DNA of 64,000 nt, from contig QANU01076963.1 in the NCBI GenBank assembly GCA_003254905.1, forward strand, positions 765,587 through 829,586, read 5' to 3'. The translations under genes were made by a program, and so were the position numbers. Below, one piece after another: positions 11,470 to 26,828 of the stretch. Source of the DNA: Nissolia schottii. Its lineage: Eukaryota > Streptophyta > Magnoliopsida > Fabales > Fabaceae. The notes under the pieces are model-generated. The model made no database searches and was not told the origin of the DNA. It saw only the letters and a list, made by a program, of their open reading frames with translations. The first letter of the stretch is position 1, and each line of letters starts with the position of its first letter.

Positions 11470-13788
11470 GTCTGTATGTATGATGGATCTTTTGAGGCTT
11501 GTTTAGTTTATATCCATGTTCATAATAATAGTAATAGGGTGACCAGAAAAACAAGGGGGAGAAATGCCTCGGTGGAGGAGGATGAAGCCTTATTGGGAAG
11601 CAAAGGGACAGCTTGCTTTGCTAGCTGTTATGTCCTTTCCTTGTGAGAGGGTGAGAGGGTGAGTGAGTGACCACTGTGATCTTTAAGCCCAAACCGGGGT
11701 TTGTTTATTTATTTGTGGGCATTCCCCAAACAGGGCCTTTGTGGGAGTGTCTCTTGTGTGCGGAGACCTGCCATCCACCACAATTACTCGACACGTGACC
11801 ATTTGTACCCTCTTTCCCTCCGGCCCTTTTGAATTGTTTTTGTTTATTTATTTTGTTTGAAACACCATATTAATTCCTCTCTTATCTTTTGTAGAATGTT
11901 TACACCCTCGTTCAGGTACAACTGTACGAATTGGGGCCAGACGCAAGAGTTGAGTGAGTAGCTTCTTTTTTAGGTTTTGTGTAATATCATCGTTTTAGCC
12001 TTCTGTTTCTCCTTATTTTATATTTTATATTTAATCCCTGCACAAAACACATGTGCCATTATTAATTGTTTGTAAAAAACTCTATTTTAGTATTTACTGC
12101 CTTTTATTTTTTATTTTTTTATTTTTATTTTTATGAAAATTATTTGACACCTAAAAAAATTAACCTACATACTTTAATTAACAAGTGATACTTGATATTT
12201 AAATAATAAATAAAATAACAAGTATCATTCATTAAAATATATAAGTTAATTGGTAAGATCTCTTAAACATAACTCTTTTTAAATAATTGTTTACTTTTTT
12301 ATTTTAAAATTTTATAAATAAGTGTCTATTTTTAAAATTTAGATAATATTGATTATTTATTTCTAACATACCTCTGTAAAATAAAAACACCCAAGAAAAA
12401 ATAAAGTAATAGATAAAAAATAAAAAATTAAGAAGTTACAGTGACTCATTTTATTTGTCCAAATGACATTTTCACCTTCTCTTATAAACATTGGTCTTCC
12501 CTAAATATATGAATATGACTTTAATTTTTATTTAGTGAAGGTGCAAAAAAAATTTTATAATGTCATTCAATTAATTTTTTTATACGTATAAATTTTAAAT
12601 GGCTGATTTAATGAATGAGAGAAAAAAAAATTAGTGTAATTTTATTGAAACTCTATGCAATTTACTATAATTTGCCTTACTAATTAAGTGTTGAGATTAG
12701 GATTAAGATGGTATAAATTCAATAATATCAATTAGTTAGTTTAGACAGAAATGAAGAAAATGGCGCGCGCGGGAGATAAAAATGTACACAGTGCCCGCAG
12801 ATGAAAATAACATCTCTGAATCTCTTTGGTGTCTGATGAGAGACAGAAAGGCAAAGCCTCGATCGAGCTTTCACAACCCCCCCCTCCCTCTCTCTCTCTC
12901 TCTCTGGTCCTGCTCTGCCGCTCCATTCCAATTAAAAAACAAAAAACCTTACACTTGTTTTGGGAGCATTAAAACGTTGTTGTAAAATGAGCTGTCAATT
13001 TTTTGGGCACAGAATATTTTATCTATTTACCGAAACTGAAAGTACTAGTATGGCGGTTGGGGATGGGGTAGAGATCGATCCATCGATGGATGCTCGCGAT
13101 TCCAAGATAAACAAACAAACAATACAGGGAAAAATTAATATAATTAATAATAAATAAAAAAGAGACTTTCATCTCATAACAAAGTCTAGTCAATAAGACA
13201 ACAACGAAATTCGATGGTCCAAGATCCGTTTCTTTCTCTCTTTAATCGAACTGAATAGCCGTACCCATCTTCGTTACTCTTTCTTTTCAAAAACCTTATT
13301 ATGAAGCAAGCTTGGCCAACTCCCGTTAAAAAAAAAGTACCCCAAAAAAACATAGAATAAGTATAGATAATATGCATTCAACCCATGAAGACAGCCATCA
13401 ATTAACTTGTAGAATTGTTGAATGTGTACATATTTAATACATTGGCATAAAAGTGTTAATGAAATAGTAGTTGTTAATCATGTTATGCCGATCATGTGTA
13501 GAGATCTACTGCATGTTAGATCACAGGACAATTAACAATGAAGATTCTCCCATTCTCTTTATTTCTGAAATATCAGTCTGATCGCTAATTAGTAGCCATT
13601 AAAAAATCAATTTTCCTTGGTAAGTTATTTAAATATTTTTAACATTAACTATAAGACGTTAGGATTAAAATGATAAACAAAATAAAGTTTCCTGTGTGGA
13701 CACTAGACACAAAATTCACTGTTTAAGGCTTCGTACACATATTCGTGGCTCCTGTTAGCCATTTAGTCAACACATATAAAACAATAGT
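11470..13788. other. intergenic region upstream of CYCD3
   Basis: The cyclin promoter and 5' UTR should lie in the first kilobase. A pyrimidine-rich stretch with C and (CT)n runs lies at about 12879-12905, next to a GCGCGCGC run near 12763. The rest is AT-rich and I see no gene. Confidence 0.5.
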
Positions 13789-13917
13789 NNNNNNNNNNNN
13801 NNNNNNNNNNNNNNNNNNNNNNNNNNNNNNNNNNNNNNNNNNNNNNNNNNNNNNNNNNNNNNNNNNNNNNNNNNNNNNNNNNNNNNNNNNNNNNNNNNNN
13901 NNNNNNNNNNNNNNNNN
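13789..13917. other. assembly gap (129 N)
   Basis: A run of N breaks the sequence and is followed directly by a (TA)n microsatellite, which is probably why the assembly or read stopped here. Open frames spanning it are meaningless. Confidence 0.99.

Positions 13918-13949
<32 letters not shown>
13918..13949. repeat. (TA)n microsatellite beside the gap
   Basis: About 16 TA units follow the N run. The true repeat length is unknown because the gap probably contains more of it. Confidence 0.95.
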
Positions 13950-13952
<3 letters not shown>

Positions 13953-16900
13953 TGTGTAACTATTTCCAAGGTGGGTAGTACTGCCTTATACCAAAACAAT
14001 ATAGTTTATCTTTATGTGTTCGTTCAGTTTTTTTTACTTTTTCAATTTCTAAAATAAGATGCAGACAAGCAAGCTTTTTCATAAAGAACCGCATGCAATG
14101 CAATATAGCCCTGTTGAATCATCCAGCGTAGTGGATATCACGCCGAAGTCCAAAGAAGATCTTAGACAGAGACGTGAAATACAAACTCTATAATAATTCG
14201 TTTAATATTTGAGAGGGGGCATGGCATCATTCCTTTGCGGTTCAAAGACCGAAAACTGTAAACGTAATATGACAATAATAGCAAGTATACACTTCCCAGC
14301 ACAGATAATTTACTACTAATATGTAACACAAAACGCAAGGACGACAACTCAGTTCCTTTCCTTTTTATCGTACGATAAAGAGATGTCTCTGCAATCGCCC
14401 CATTTTACAATAAATGGCTTGTCACAGAGCAGAGGAGAAGAACCCGTAGAGAAAGCAGAGCAATGAGAGAGATAGAGGAGGAATCATAGAGAGCATGTTT
14501 TGAGTTACTACTCAGAATTTTTTTAGAGAGACATAGCATGCAACAAAATGGTCAATGACTGATCAATCAAATAGTATTAAGCGTGTATTAATTAGTACTG
14601 GCTATAGTCTGCTAAGTAAACTCAGACCATATGCTTGTAGGTTGGTTAATTACTCTGCCACGATGAGTTGCTTTCTTTCTTTTCTTTTCTTTTTTTTACT
14701 TTCCCTTCTTTGCATCACCACTTTGTTTTTTACAATTTCTTCTTCGATTCTATTTCTACCTCTCTTTTTTTATAGGCTCGATCCCCAAGGAAATGAGCAA
14801 GTTGGGTGGGAGGGTGATAAAGGGAAAGGGAAATGCACGAAAAAGGGGGGGATAGCTAGCTAGTGCAAGCAGGTGAGAGACAGAATCAGTGATGGTGCAT
14901 GGTGAAAGGTGTCATGGTAGATAATCGTGGTGGTTGTGGAAGCCTATTAATCGTGGTTTCCAGCACACTACCAACCAAGATTTTTTCTTTTTTTTTTTTA
15001 TTTAAATTTTTCTTAGCAAACAATTATATTCAACAACTTTAATACAATCATACTCGTAAAAATATAAGGTCTATGCAAGTTAAACTTGATAGATCTCACA
15101 TTTTATTAACACACGTTAAATATGGTTATTATCTTATTATTTTCTTTATTTTTTTAATTATAGACACTAATTTATCATATTATTTTTAGATACACAAAAT
15201 AATTTAGGTGAACTCATTATAAATAAATATATACAATTAGTGGTGAAGAGCTTAGATAACATGCATAAAATTTTATGTTCAAATTTAATTACAAACAATA
15301 TAATTTTTGAAGCATAAAAATAAAAATAAATGAATACATATTAAATAAAGTTACACAAACCTATTTTTATTACGAGTATACTAATAATAAAATGTTAAAA
15401 CTGTAACTACAAAAATTTCCCTCTAACGAAACAAGTTACTTTTACCATTGGATGTGGATCATTAAGTCATATACACCAAACAGTAGTATTACCACAGGGT
15501 AATTGCCATGTTGCCACTGCGTACGTATAGTTTTTACATAATAATGTTATAAACATGTTATATGTTATAATAATGTGCCGATGCGGTCTCCATTTTGGCA
15601 ATTAATAGTACTATATCAAGTGTATAACAGATATTTTTTTATTTTTTTTTTGGTTATGACAAATATCATCATGAGGTTTTCTTTTTCTACTTTCTCCACA
15701 AAGTGGTGCCTGATTTCTAAGACAAAAACAGCAACTCCCACTTCAAGCTGGTCAAAGTCAGACAAGCCCACTCTCTGAAGGATCAAAAAGTGGCTGATTT
15801 CTTGCATTTCAATCGCGCGGAGCAGGAAAAAAATAAAAATAAAGCAAAACCCTTTATTGGGACTCATAAACCCTTTCTATACAGATAGTCATGTAGTAGA
15901 GTAGAACTAGATGGTTTCGTATCAAACTCAACATCATAACCGTGGAGTGGAAATGGAACATCCTTGTGATGAACTGATGGTCTCTATCTAAATTAGGGTG
16001 AATGGCAATGTCGATGGTTTCGTATGCAATGTCGATGTTGAAAATTTCATACTCCATTAATATAACAGCGTGTTTAGATTTTAATTAGAAAATTTTAGAA
16101 TTCATCTTGAAATCCTAAAACTAAAAAAGTTTTTTCTTCTAATAAATTAGTAAAATTTAATATTGGACTAATCCTGCCAAATTTTTAAGTAAGTTATCAT
16201 TTTCTATCCTGCTACATGATCCACGTGTTTGCACATCCATGATATTATTTTATTTGAAAGACCTGCTTGTTATCAATTTGGTTCCTATAATTATTAAGTG
16301 TCTAGCTTTGATTCTCGTCTTTGAAACGAAGTAATTTTAAAATTTGTGTCCAACATTTATCTCTTCAAATTAGCTTAGTTACTATTTCCAGAATGAATAC
16401 TTTGAGATACCAAAAATTTGGTTTATTATATTAACTAATCAAATTTTAAATTTTTGATACTGTCCTTGTATAAACGTGAATAAGGTTATTGGAGGAACTA
16501 AAATATCAAGTGCATAAATAAACTTTAAATGATGAATTGGTGAAATTAACCAGCAAAGTCTAAATGGATATAGCGGATTTCTTTTGTAAAATCTAAAATA
16601 AAATTTTACTCGTAAAAACAATTACTAGTCTCTCTTTTTTCATACACTATTTTTTATTAAAAAAAAATATTCTTATCTTTTTTTCTTTTTTTGGCACGAA
16701 AAAATATTATTCTCTATCTGTGGATTTTTCCTGTCAAAGTCCCTGCCCCTCGTGAGCCCAAACCGTACTAGTAAAATAAAGAAATGTCACAATGGTGTGT
16801 GGATTGTGGAATGGTGGCCCACAGGGATCTTGATCCAGCTGGGTGAAGACCCCATACAAGGGGTCCGCAATACATAGTCAGAGCTTAATCATAATGTTTT

Positions 16901-17935
16901 CGCTCTTATCATAAAATGGCATACCAGTGCATTATTGCAGACAACGTAACTACTAAGAGCCCATATAACCTATAATGATCCAGGGGTTGACCTTTCTCAA
17001 CTTCCATGACCACCTGCCTTTTTTTCACCTTTATTGGTTTTATTTTACTTTTCAACAAAACATTGTGTATACGATATTAAAAATAAAATTTCATACCTAT
17101 AAGAACACAATAAGAGGCAATTTTAATGCATCTGCAAAATCATTTTCACTGCTAATATAATGATTTGAAACAGTTAATGTCACAAATCATAATTAGTTAA
17201 TGTCAATTCAAGTAATAAGTCATACTTAAAAGGCAATTTTTTCAATATGACATTCCCTCGTATATTTCCACGTTCTCCACTTGATTCCAACCTCCTACTT
17301 GGGAAATATTTTTTAGAGTGAATATATTTTCACCAAGGAATTATTCTTCTTGATTTCAGTCAAACACCTTCCTATAATTTACTATATGTAGTGTTAGCAT
17401 AATGGTAAAAGTATATTACAAGGAAAGACTTCGATCCAATTTTCAAAATAGATGCCCCTAAAAAAAAGACAAGTTTAACTATTTTTTTTATATTGGACAA
17501 ATTTTTTAAGTCATAACTTGGTCCGATAAATAACTCGATAAATGATAGGCTAAACCAAGTTGACCCAACTTTAAAACAATTTTGAAAGATTTGTACATTA
17601 TAGTAAAGTCATAATATTTTATAAACAAGAAATAAAATCAAGTGATATAACATTATATGAAAATAACATTATACTAGTAAAATATATTAGTTAATTAAAT
17701 AAAAAAATTATTAGTTAAAATATAAAAAACTTGCAATTTATTATTTTTAGATAACTATATGATTTTGGTTTGAGTTGGATCAACCAGAAGCATAATCCAA
17801 GCCGGTTAAAGAAGCTTCGAGTAGGCTCATCAAGTCATATTTCGCAATCCAAACCAGGTTAAAGAAGCTTGGGGTCGGGTCAGACCATGACCACTGCTAA
17901 CTGCTTCTATCATTAGTGATCACAATATTCTCAAG
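13950..17935. other. gene-poor AT-rich intergenic DNA
   Basis: No gene is supported. A pyrimidine-rich tract lies at about 14670-14770. Near 17387 there is a short tRNA-promoter-like string (GTTAGCATAATGG) without a complete tRNA. A short direct repeat containing GGTTAAAGAAGCTT occurs twice near 17804 and 17860. Confidence 0.5.
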
Positions 17936-18645
17936 AAATAGGGTAAAAAAGGAAAAAAGGACACATACACATGGGATGAGTAAGAGGATAAAATTAGGTT
18001 AAAAAGTAAGGTCATAAAACACTTCTCAAAAGAAAGAGAAATGACTTAAGAGTCCTATTTTCTTGTTTAACTTATCATCCTACTTTCATCTCATTAATTT
18101 AAGTCCAGATTTTGCATGAAGATGAATATAAAGATAAGCTAGAGTAAAACGTAGAACTCCAAGAACTTCTTAAAGGAAGAGAGAAAAACGATTAAAAATC
18201 CTACTTTTTATGATAACTTATCCTTGTACACATCCTATACATACACTTGTCAATATTAGAATTCATCTCATTAATTTCAGTTTCAAATTTTGACAAATGT
18301 GCACATGAGGTGAGTAAGAGGATAAGTTAAGCCAAAAATTAAAATTCCTAAGCACTATTCAACAGAAAGAGAAATGATTGAGAGTCCTACATTTTGCCCT
18401 AACTTATCCTCATACTCATTCTATACATGTCAATAAATGAATTCTTCTCATTAATTTCAATTTTAGATTTTTACAGATGTACGCATAAAATAAACTTCTC
18501 CTACTCATTCTGTCCACACACTTGTTAATATCTAAATTTATCTCATTAATTTCAATTTAACAGGATAAGTCAGGGTAAAAATAAAACTTCCAAGCACTCC
18601 TCATTCTCATGAAAGAAAAGAAACTCGGTTAAGTCCTAAACTTTA
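17936..18645. repeat. degenerate tandem repeat, unit about 178 bp, about four copies
   Basis: Landmark strings recur in the same order: GAGTAAGAGGATAA, then AAGAAAGAGAAATGA, GAGTCCTA, CTTATCCT, then CTCATTAATTT. The last landmark starts at 18090, 18267, 18447 and 18542, so the spacings are 177, 180 and then 95 (a shortened copy). The copies are clearly diverged. No open frame runs through them. Confidence 0.8.
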
Positions 18646-18649
18646 ACAC

Positions 18650-19491
18650 CTGTGCATGATGATACTTTCTAACCGCAATTGGTTTGAGTTATCGTCATAC
18701 CAACGTACAAAAGAGACAGACGATTGTGTCTTGGGATTTAGAAACATAATCAACAAAAAACTGAAAAGTTAGCCGAACATATTTTCTCCTGGCTTTGACT
18801 TCTGTAGAGTCCTACCGGACCTAGTTGGATATAACTCAGAGCTTGACCCTCTCTCTCACTCGCACATGTCTCGACTCTCAACAACTATTAATATTGCCCC
18901 TGAATAACTATATAGGTGGACACAGGAAACCTCAGTCAAAATCCATCCAAAACGAGTACAATCCCAGGCTTCTGCACTCATTATACGGAAATTTCTAAAC
19001 TTGGGTGGCATGTGCTATTTAAATGTTCCAAGGTTGCATTATTTACCGGGACCCTTAAGGCACCGTTATGGTGATTCTCTCTGAATCCACATCCCAGGTG
19101 AAAAGCATCCTCCAAAAATTTAGTAATTATAAAGAATTCAATGCTTAAGAGGTGAGACAGTGCAACGATAAAAAAATGCCCTGTTAGACTGTAAGAGGAC
19201 ATTGAATACTAGTAAACTGCCCACAACAAAATTTCATTCCTTACTGCCTACTACCTAACCACCAATTTCTGCATGTTCAAGTCAACAAAGTGAAGTTCAC
19301 TTCAATCATTTTACATGTTCCCTTCACAACAAGGACGATATCCCAGTCAATGATTATCTACCACCATTGACAAACTAGGTAGGCCACTGAGCAATGAGGG
19401 GGAAAAATAAAAAATGAAAAAGGAAAGTAAAAAGTAGTCATATTATCACATATTGGCACACCAAAGTAAAAAAAATTCCACTATATACCAA
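18650..19491. other. intergenic DNA downstream of the DCL gene
   Basis: I see no gene. The last few hundred bases probably include the DCL 3' UTR. Confidence 0.5.
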
Positions 19492-22400
19492 TCAATCACT
19501 CCCACGCTTAAAATGCTCTCGAATAAACCTTTCTGCATGAGTTGGGTACTTATCTCTAATGTACTCCCGAAGGCACTTCTGATAGGAGAAATCGATCCAG
19601 CCACCATCAATTCTTACAACAAAAAGACACCTTGACTGTCGAAATTGGGGATGACGATCAACCTACAAGAAAATAAGTCATATATCCACATTCTGCACCC
19701 ATCGCCTACTCTGGAAATGAACCAGAGCAGGTTTGATAAGTAAATAATAACAGCCGGGGTCCTCAATCTTCAAGTCAGTGAAAGTAAATTTGAGTAAAAT
19801 AGAAAATGTATATGAAAATTAATGAAGTTTACAATTTCAAAAAAGGTGCAAGAGAAACACCAACAACACCTCCTTGGGATGGTCTTGCAGGAGAAGAAAG
19901 GGTAGTTGGGGAAAAAAAGGAGGGGGGGACGACGATTCTGCAGAGCCGAAATCAAACAGTAAAGCATAAAGTGAAACCCAATTCTGAAATGCTTATATTC
20001 CACCATAGTGGGATTTAGGGGAGACAAACTTTTTAAGTTTCACTTAAGACAAGGTTACCATGATCTCGTGTCTTTGGCTCAATTTAGCATAAACATGATT
20101 TGATCAAATAGATTGTGATGGGCAAGCCAACCAGGCACAGGAGATTAAAAGTATATCTTTTAAGTAAAAAGTAAGAATAATAATAAATTCACAAGGTTGT
20201 TCAAGCAGAAATACTATTTTATACCTAATGTCTCTATGAGTAGCACAAGATGTAAAGACATTTGATCTCACTGAATAGTAACCTAGATAGTAACAGAATA
20301 GAACATATCCTTCATAATATTGGCAAAATTAATGCAGTCAATGAATTCTTACATGGAAATGACAGTGCACAATGCCTAATCAATCAAGAGAGAATCATTT
20401 ATGTGACAAGGGGACTTAATTGGATCAATTTGAAAACTATTAGGATTTAGGACAACATTTTGCAATCAAAACTAGGGAACTATATTGAATATGTATGAAA
20501 CTAATGGACCAAAAGCATAATTAAGTGCAGCATCTTTTTGGGTTGTTAAACAGCTGAAGCCCAATTAAGCCCAACAAGTATCTAAAATTACTTGTACTTT
20601 TATTTGAGGATTTTGAAGATTTATGAAAAAGGCATATAATGTAGATCTATTTGATTATATATAATAAAAATTCATAGAAACTACAAACTTAGCCTTAACA
20701 ATAAACTGCAAAGAAGATCTAGCTAGAATTTTACATAATTGTAGTGGTGATCAAGATAAGAAAGAGAGCAGCCATTTAAGTTGGGTTATCAAATTGTTCT
20801 ACATAAATAGAGAGATAAGTTACTGATTTCACATGGCATGTTTGAGAATCCTAATGATAGCTTCAGCTTGTAGCTCAATCAATACAGGAACTACAATTAT
20901 AGCAGTGATGTACAGACAGTTTCTTGGATCTTCTAATTCATTATTGGAAGTTAAATGACAGTTCTGTTCTGTCCGGTCATCACTTATTGGAGACAGGTGA
21001 ATCTCAAGAAGTATCTCATCAGGTAAGCTGTAAGCAATAACCAAAAAGTTAAACAAAACCAAGTGATAGGCTTAATTATTATTCCAAAGCATTTAAGCCT
21101 GCTCGGCTTACTATGTGACAGAATTTCCATCACAAACAAACTGACCTGTGAAGCGTAACAAAAAAAAGGTACACACTATTTTCGACGCCATGAGTTTGCC
21201 CCTTAATGAGCCAGGATCAGGTTTTTCTTGGGGGATGGATCAAAAGTGAAGAATAGGTGGATAGAAGAATCATTGGATGTATGTCACGAAATGGGACATT
21301 TGGAAGTCATGGGACGGGTTTAAACGATCAGATTTGTAGCAGCTTGGGAGAAAACAACCTTACAAAATTAGGATTTGGGGTTTGATAGGTTTTTGTGCAG
21401 TTTAAAGGAAGAATAACTATGGCTTTGCTTGGGCAAATCTTGATGATGTCTACTAAAGAATCTGGTCTAGACAGTTGATTAAATTATACATAAATTAGAG
21501 TAGAAAATGAGAAGAAACGAGGCCCAACCTAGGCATCACAAGTTTTAATTTCCTTTTGGGTTACATATGAAAGGGGAAAGGTTGCCTCAGAATTAAACCT
21601 CTGACGTCAACATTGTAAAAATTTAAGCTGGTACCAATGAAGATAGAAAGCTCATTCGTACCTAGGATTTTGATTGCATGACTGATGATTGTATCAAACA
21701 ATCGAGAAGCAGGCATTTATCCTACAAAATTTAGGAAAATAATCCTAATCCTGTAAGGATTGGAATTCTGTACAGAGAAACTTGGACAGTAAAATAAAAC
21801 CAAATCAAGTTACCTTAACTTAAACCCAAAGCTACTTACAACCTAAGAGATGCAACAGTGCAGATTCCAGTAGCATCACTTATTTCATACGACTTAAGCA
21901 GACCAAAAACAATTGTGCGTAAAGTAAGCCATACTTAGCAGCAGCATTTAACTTACATATATACTTCTACCCATATCCAAGACAGAATTGGTATTGTTAA
22001 AATTTCAATTCAACAAAAGTTAAACTTGTGAATTCCAAGATGCAGTATTTCTTGAACTAAAGGTCATCATTAACAAAGTCAAAACCTCCAACTTAATATA
22101 GCTAAGCCTGACAAAACAATCGCAGGGGTAGCACTACATATCACAATTATCGCTGGAATTACGAAACATCCTTGGCTTACACTAATTTTGGGACGCCCAA
22201 AACAAAATTAAATAAATAAATAAACACAAGTGATAAAGTGTGCAGCATAGTTCCGATGGAAGTTGGTTAAAGACCAAAATAATGAGAGTGAAAAGGTGAT
22301 ATAAAATCAAATACAGGTGAAAAGGTGTTGGGATAACCCACTGGCAATATCTTAATAATAACTCGGCAGATATTCCTTCTACTGTTCTACAAGGTGGAGT

Positions 22401-23020
22401 GTGTGTTGGTGAGTTAGGGCAAACACAATCACAAGTTGAAAACGAATTCAAAGCAACACGAAGAACGGCTCATAATGCAGAAGCGCTTACCATAATGTAC
22501 TCAAGACCACACCCAATCTTATCTTCAGAGTGTGGATGGTAAGCGAGGAGCTTCTCCACAACAGCTTTCTCATCCTCCACATTCAGTTGCTCTCCATCCA
22601 TGTACCTGCTGCACCCAGTCGAAACCAAACCATCATTTTAACGGCGACGGTACCCGTAATTGAGGGGACACAGAAGGAAATAGTGAGAACAAACCTTCGT
22701 GAGTGGAGGATATCCTTGGTGAGCAAAACGATTGGCTGAATGTCATTCATAATCTCTTCTTCTTTATCCTTCCATTTGCGATAGTCAGGGTCGTCCTCCC
22801 ACCGCGTGTAACTGGAGGACTCCTTAGCTCTCCCGAGATGAGGGTTGCTGCTGCTGCTGACGGAGCTTAATTTTTCGTCCGCATGATCGGAGGGTGGTTT
22901 GGGGGCGGCGCTGCACCACAGGCGGCTAGGAGCAGGAAGGGCTCGGGCGGCCAAATGCTTGAAGTTGTTGAAGCGGAGGCGATGCAGCAGAACCTGCCTT
23001 AGCAAGACAGGAGCGGCCAT
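19492..23020 (-). CDS. DCL-like plastid/mitochondrial protein (DUF3223)
   Basis: There are three exons on the minus strand: 23020-22695, 22605-22491 and 19662-19492. All have GT-AG borders and matching phases, giving 203 residues. Residues 1-40 (MAAPVLLRQVLLHRLRF...) are basic and hydroxyl-rich, like an organelle transit peptide. The conserved DUF3223 core includes ILHSRRYMDGEQLN, HPHSEDKIGCGLEYIMVDRH and CLFVVRIDGGWIDFSYQKCL, and ends near FIREHFKRGSD. The tomato DCL protein (defective chloroplasts and leaves) and its relatives act in plastid rRNA maturation and plastid development. I chose the ATG at 23020 because it opens the transit-like segment; upstream in-frame ATGs at 23107 and 23071 would add up to 29 residues. 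Intron 2 is unusually long (about 2.8 kb). The compartment is inferred. Confidence 0.88.
19663..22490 (-). other. 2.8-kb intron 2 of the DCL-like gene
   Basis: This interval separates the exon ending IM from the exon starting VDRHPQF. It is AT-rich. I saw no transposon termini or second gene in it. Confidence 0.75.
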
Positions 23021-23559
23021 TGCGGATTGTGAGCGGGGATTCTGTGCTGCATACTCCACTTGATAACCCATAATCACACAGACATCATATCGATCAATGA
23101 GTGACATTTAGGTGGACATTTTGGGCCTAAGGCTAGCCCAAATCATTTTTTGTAGCCTATTTGGGGCTTTTTCTACCAAAAACGAAGCAGGGCCTCTGTT
23201 TTATTTTTTCCCCTCAGCGACAGATACTTGAACCTTGAATCTTGAAGCAATTCTTGATTATGATTCTTACCAAAACTGCATCACAACTTTAAAGAGTGAA
23301 TATCTTGTTGATTTTAATATCTTCGAAAATGGCAATAGCATCACCAGAACATTTAAAAACGAAGAAACCAGTACACATTGCTGTTATTCATTTGTCTCTT
23401 AAATGGAGCAATTCTCGACATTTTGTTTCTTTTAGAATGGGATGTTACCAAAATATTAAAAAGATAAAAGTAATTAACCGCGTTTTACATTTAGCCTTCC
23501 TTCCGGATAACATGTCACCAGCTCTGCCCCTTGTCCTCAACACGGGATTTCAAAGATGA

Positions 23560-23760
23560 GAATGAAAACCCCTACGGAAACCTGGATAGATGAAGGTCTC
23601 CACCTCCAAGCGGCCAAACTTTAGAACCCGCGAGAGAGAACGAGGAATAGAATAGAATACAACTGTGCAGTAAAAGTGGGGCGCCGGGGCTAGTTTATAA
23701 GTTTGCTTAGGGCGGTAAAGTGGAGTTAGTTTCACGCTACTCCACCGACATAGTTTTATA
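23560..23760. other. unexplained GC-richer segment between DCL and protease A
   Basis: The stretch from CCCCTACGG to CACCGACATAG is less AT-rich than its flanks and contains GGGGCGCCGGGGC (about 23677). It lies beyond the 3' end of protease A and upstream of the DCL start on the other side. A decayed exon, a non-coding transcript start or a promoter island are all possible. I recognise no motif. Confidence 0.25.
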
Positions 23761-23829
23761 TATATCCACTTAGAAATTCTAACGGATAGAAAAAATTAAA
23801 TTTAAATCTTGACTACCATAAAGTTATCC

Positions 23830-23953
23830 TCGTTTAATTCTACAGCAACCCCACATAACGTAAGTCTTTCCAAACTCGTAAACACACAAGATCGGCACAG
23901 CTATAGCAATAATCAATTATCACGAACAAGTGGTGGCTTCATCACAAGGTTAG
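23830..23953 (-). pseudogene. decayed granulin domain of protease copy A
   Basis: Just after the stop codon of copy A, the minus strand still aligns by eye with the granulin exon of copy B. Recognisable pieces are GTGATGAAGCCACC, AGCTGTGCCGA, TACGAGTTTGGAAA and GTGGGGTTGCTGTAGA. In-frame stops and small deletions break it, and most of the granulin cysteines are gone. It records a domain lost from copy A. Confidence 0.7.
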
Positions 23954-26704
<2,751 letters not shown>

Positions 26705-26820
26705 TTCCTTTAGATATGTGTGGGGAATAAATAGTGAGAAACCTTCAAGGAATTAAGGATCGACTAGGGTGAAAAAAATGGGGCCTGTGTGGGGAACGTT
26801 TTGAACTTTGAAGGTGTAAC

Positions 26821-26828
26821 TTATAAAG
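26821..26828 (-). promoter_or_regulatory. TATA-like box of protease copy A
   Basis: The minus strand reads CTTTATAA about 120 bases upstream of the start codon. The same motif in a similar context lies about 75-80 bases upstream of copy B (41336-41343), which suggests an inherited core promoter. Confidence 0.4.

Noticed and set aside
12879-12905. Possible microRNA precursor near the (CT)n stretch
   Set aside because: No known mature miRNA string and no extended stem were found by eye in 12720-13160.
17387-17450. Possible tRNA gene (GTTAGCATAATGG near 17387)
   Set aside because: Only a box-A-like string is present. The rest does not form a cloverleaf and no convincing box B or acceptor pairing is visible.
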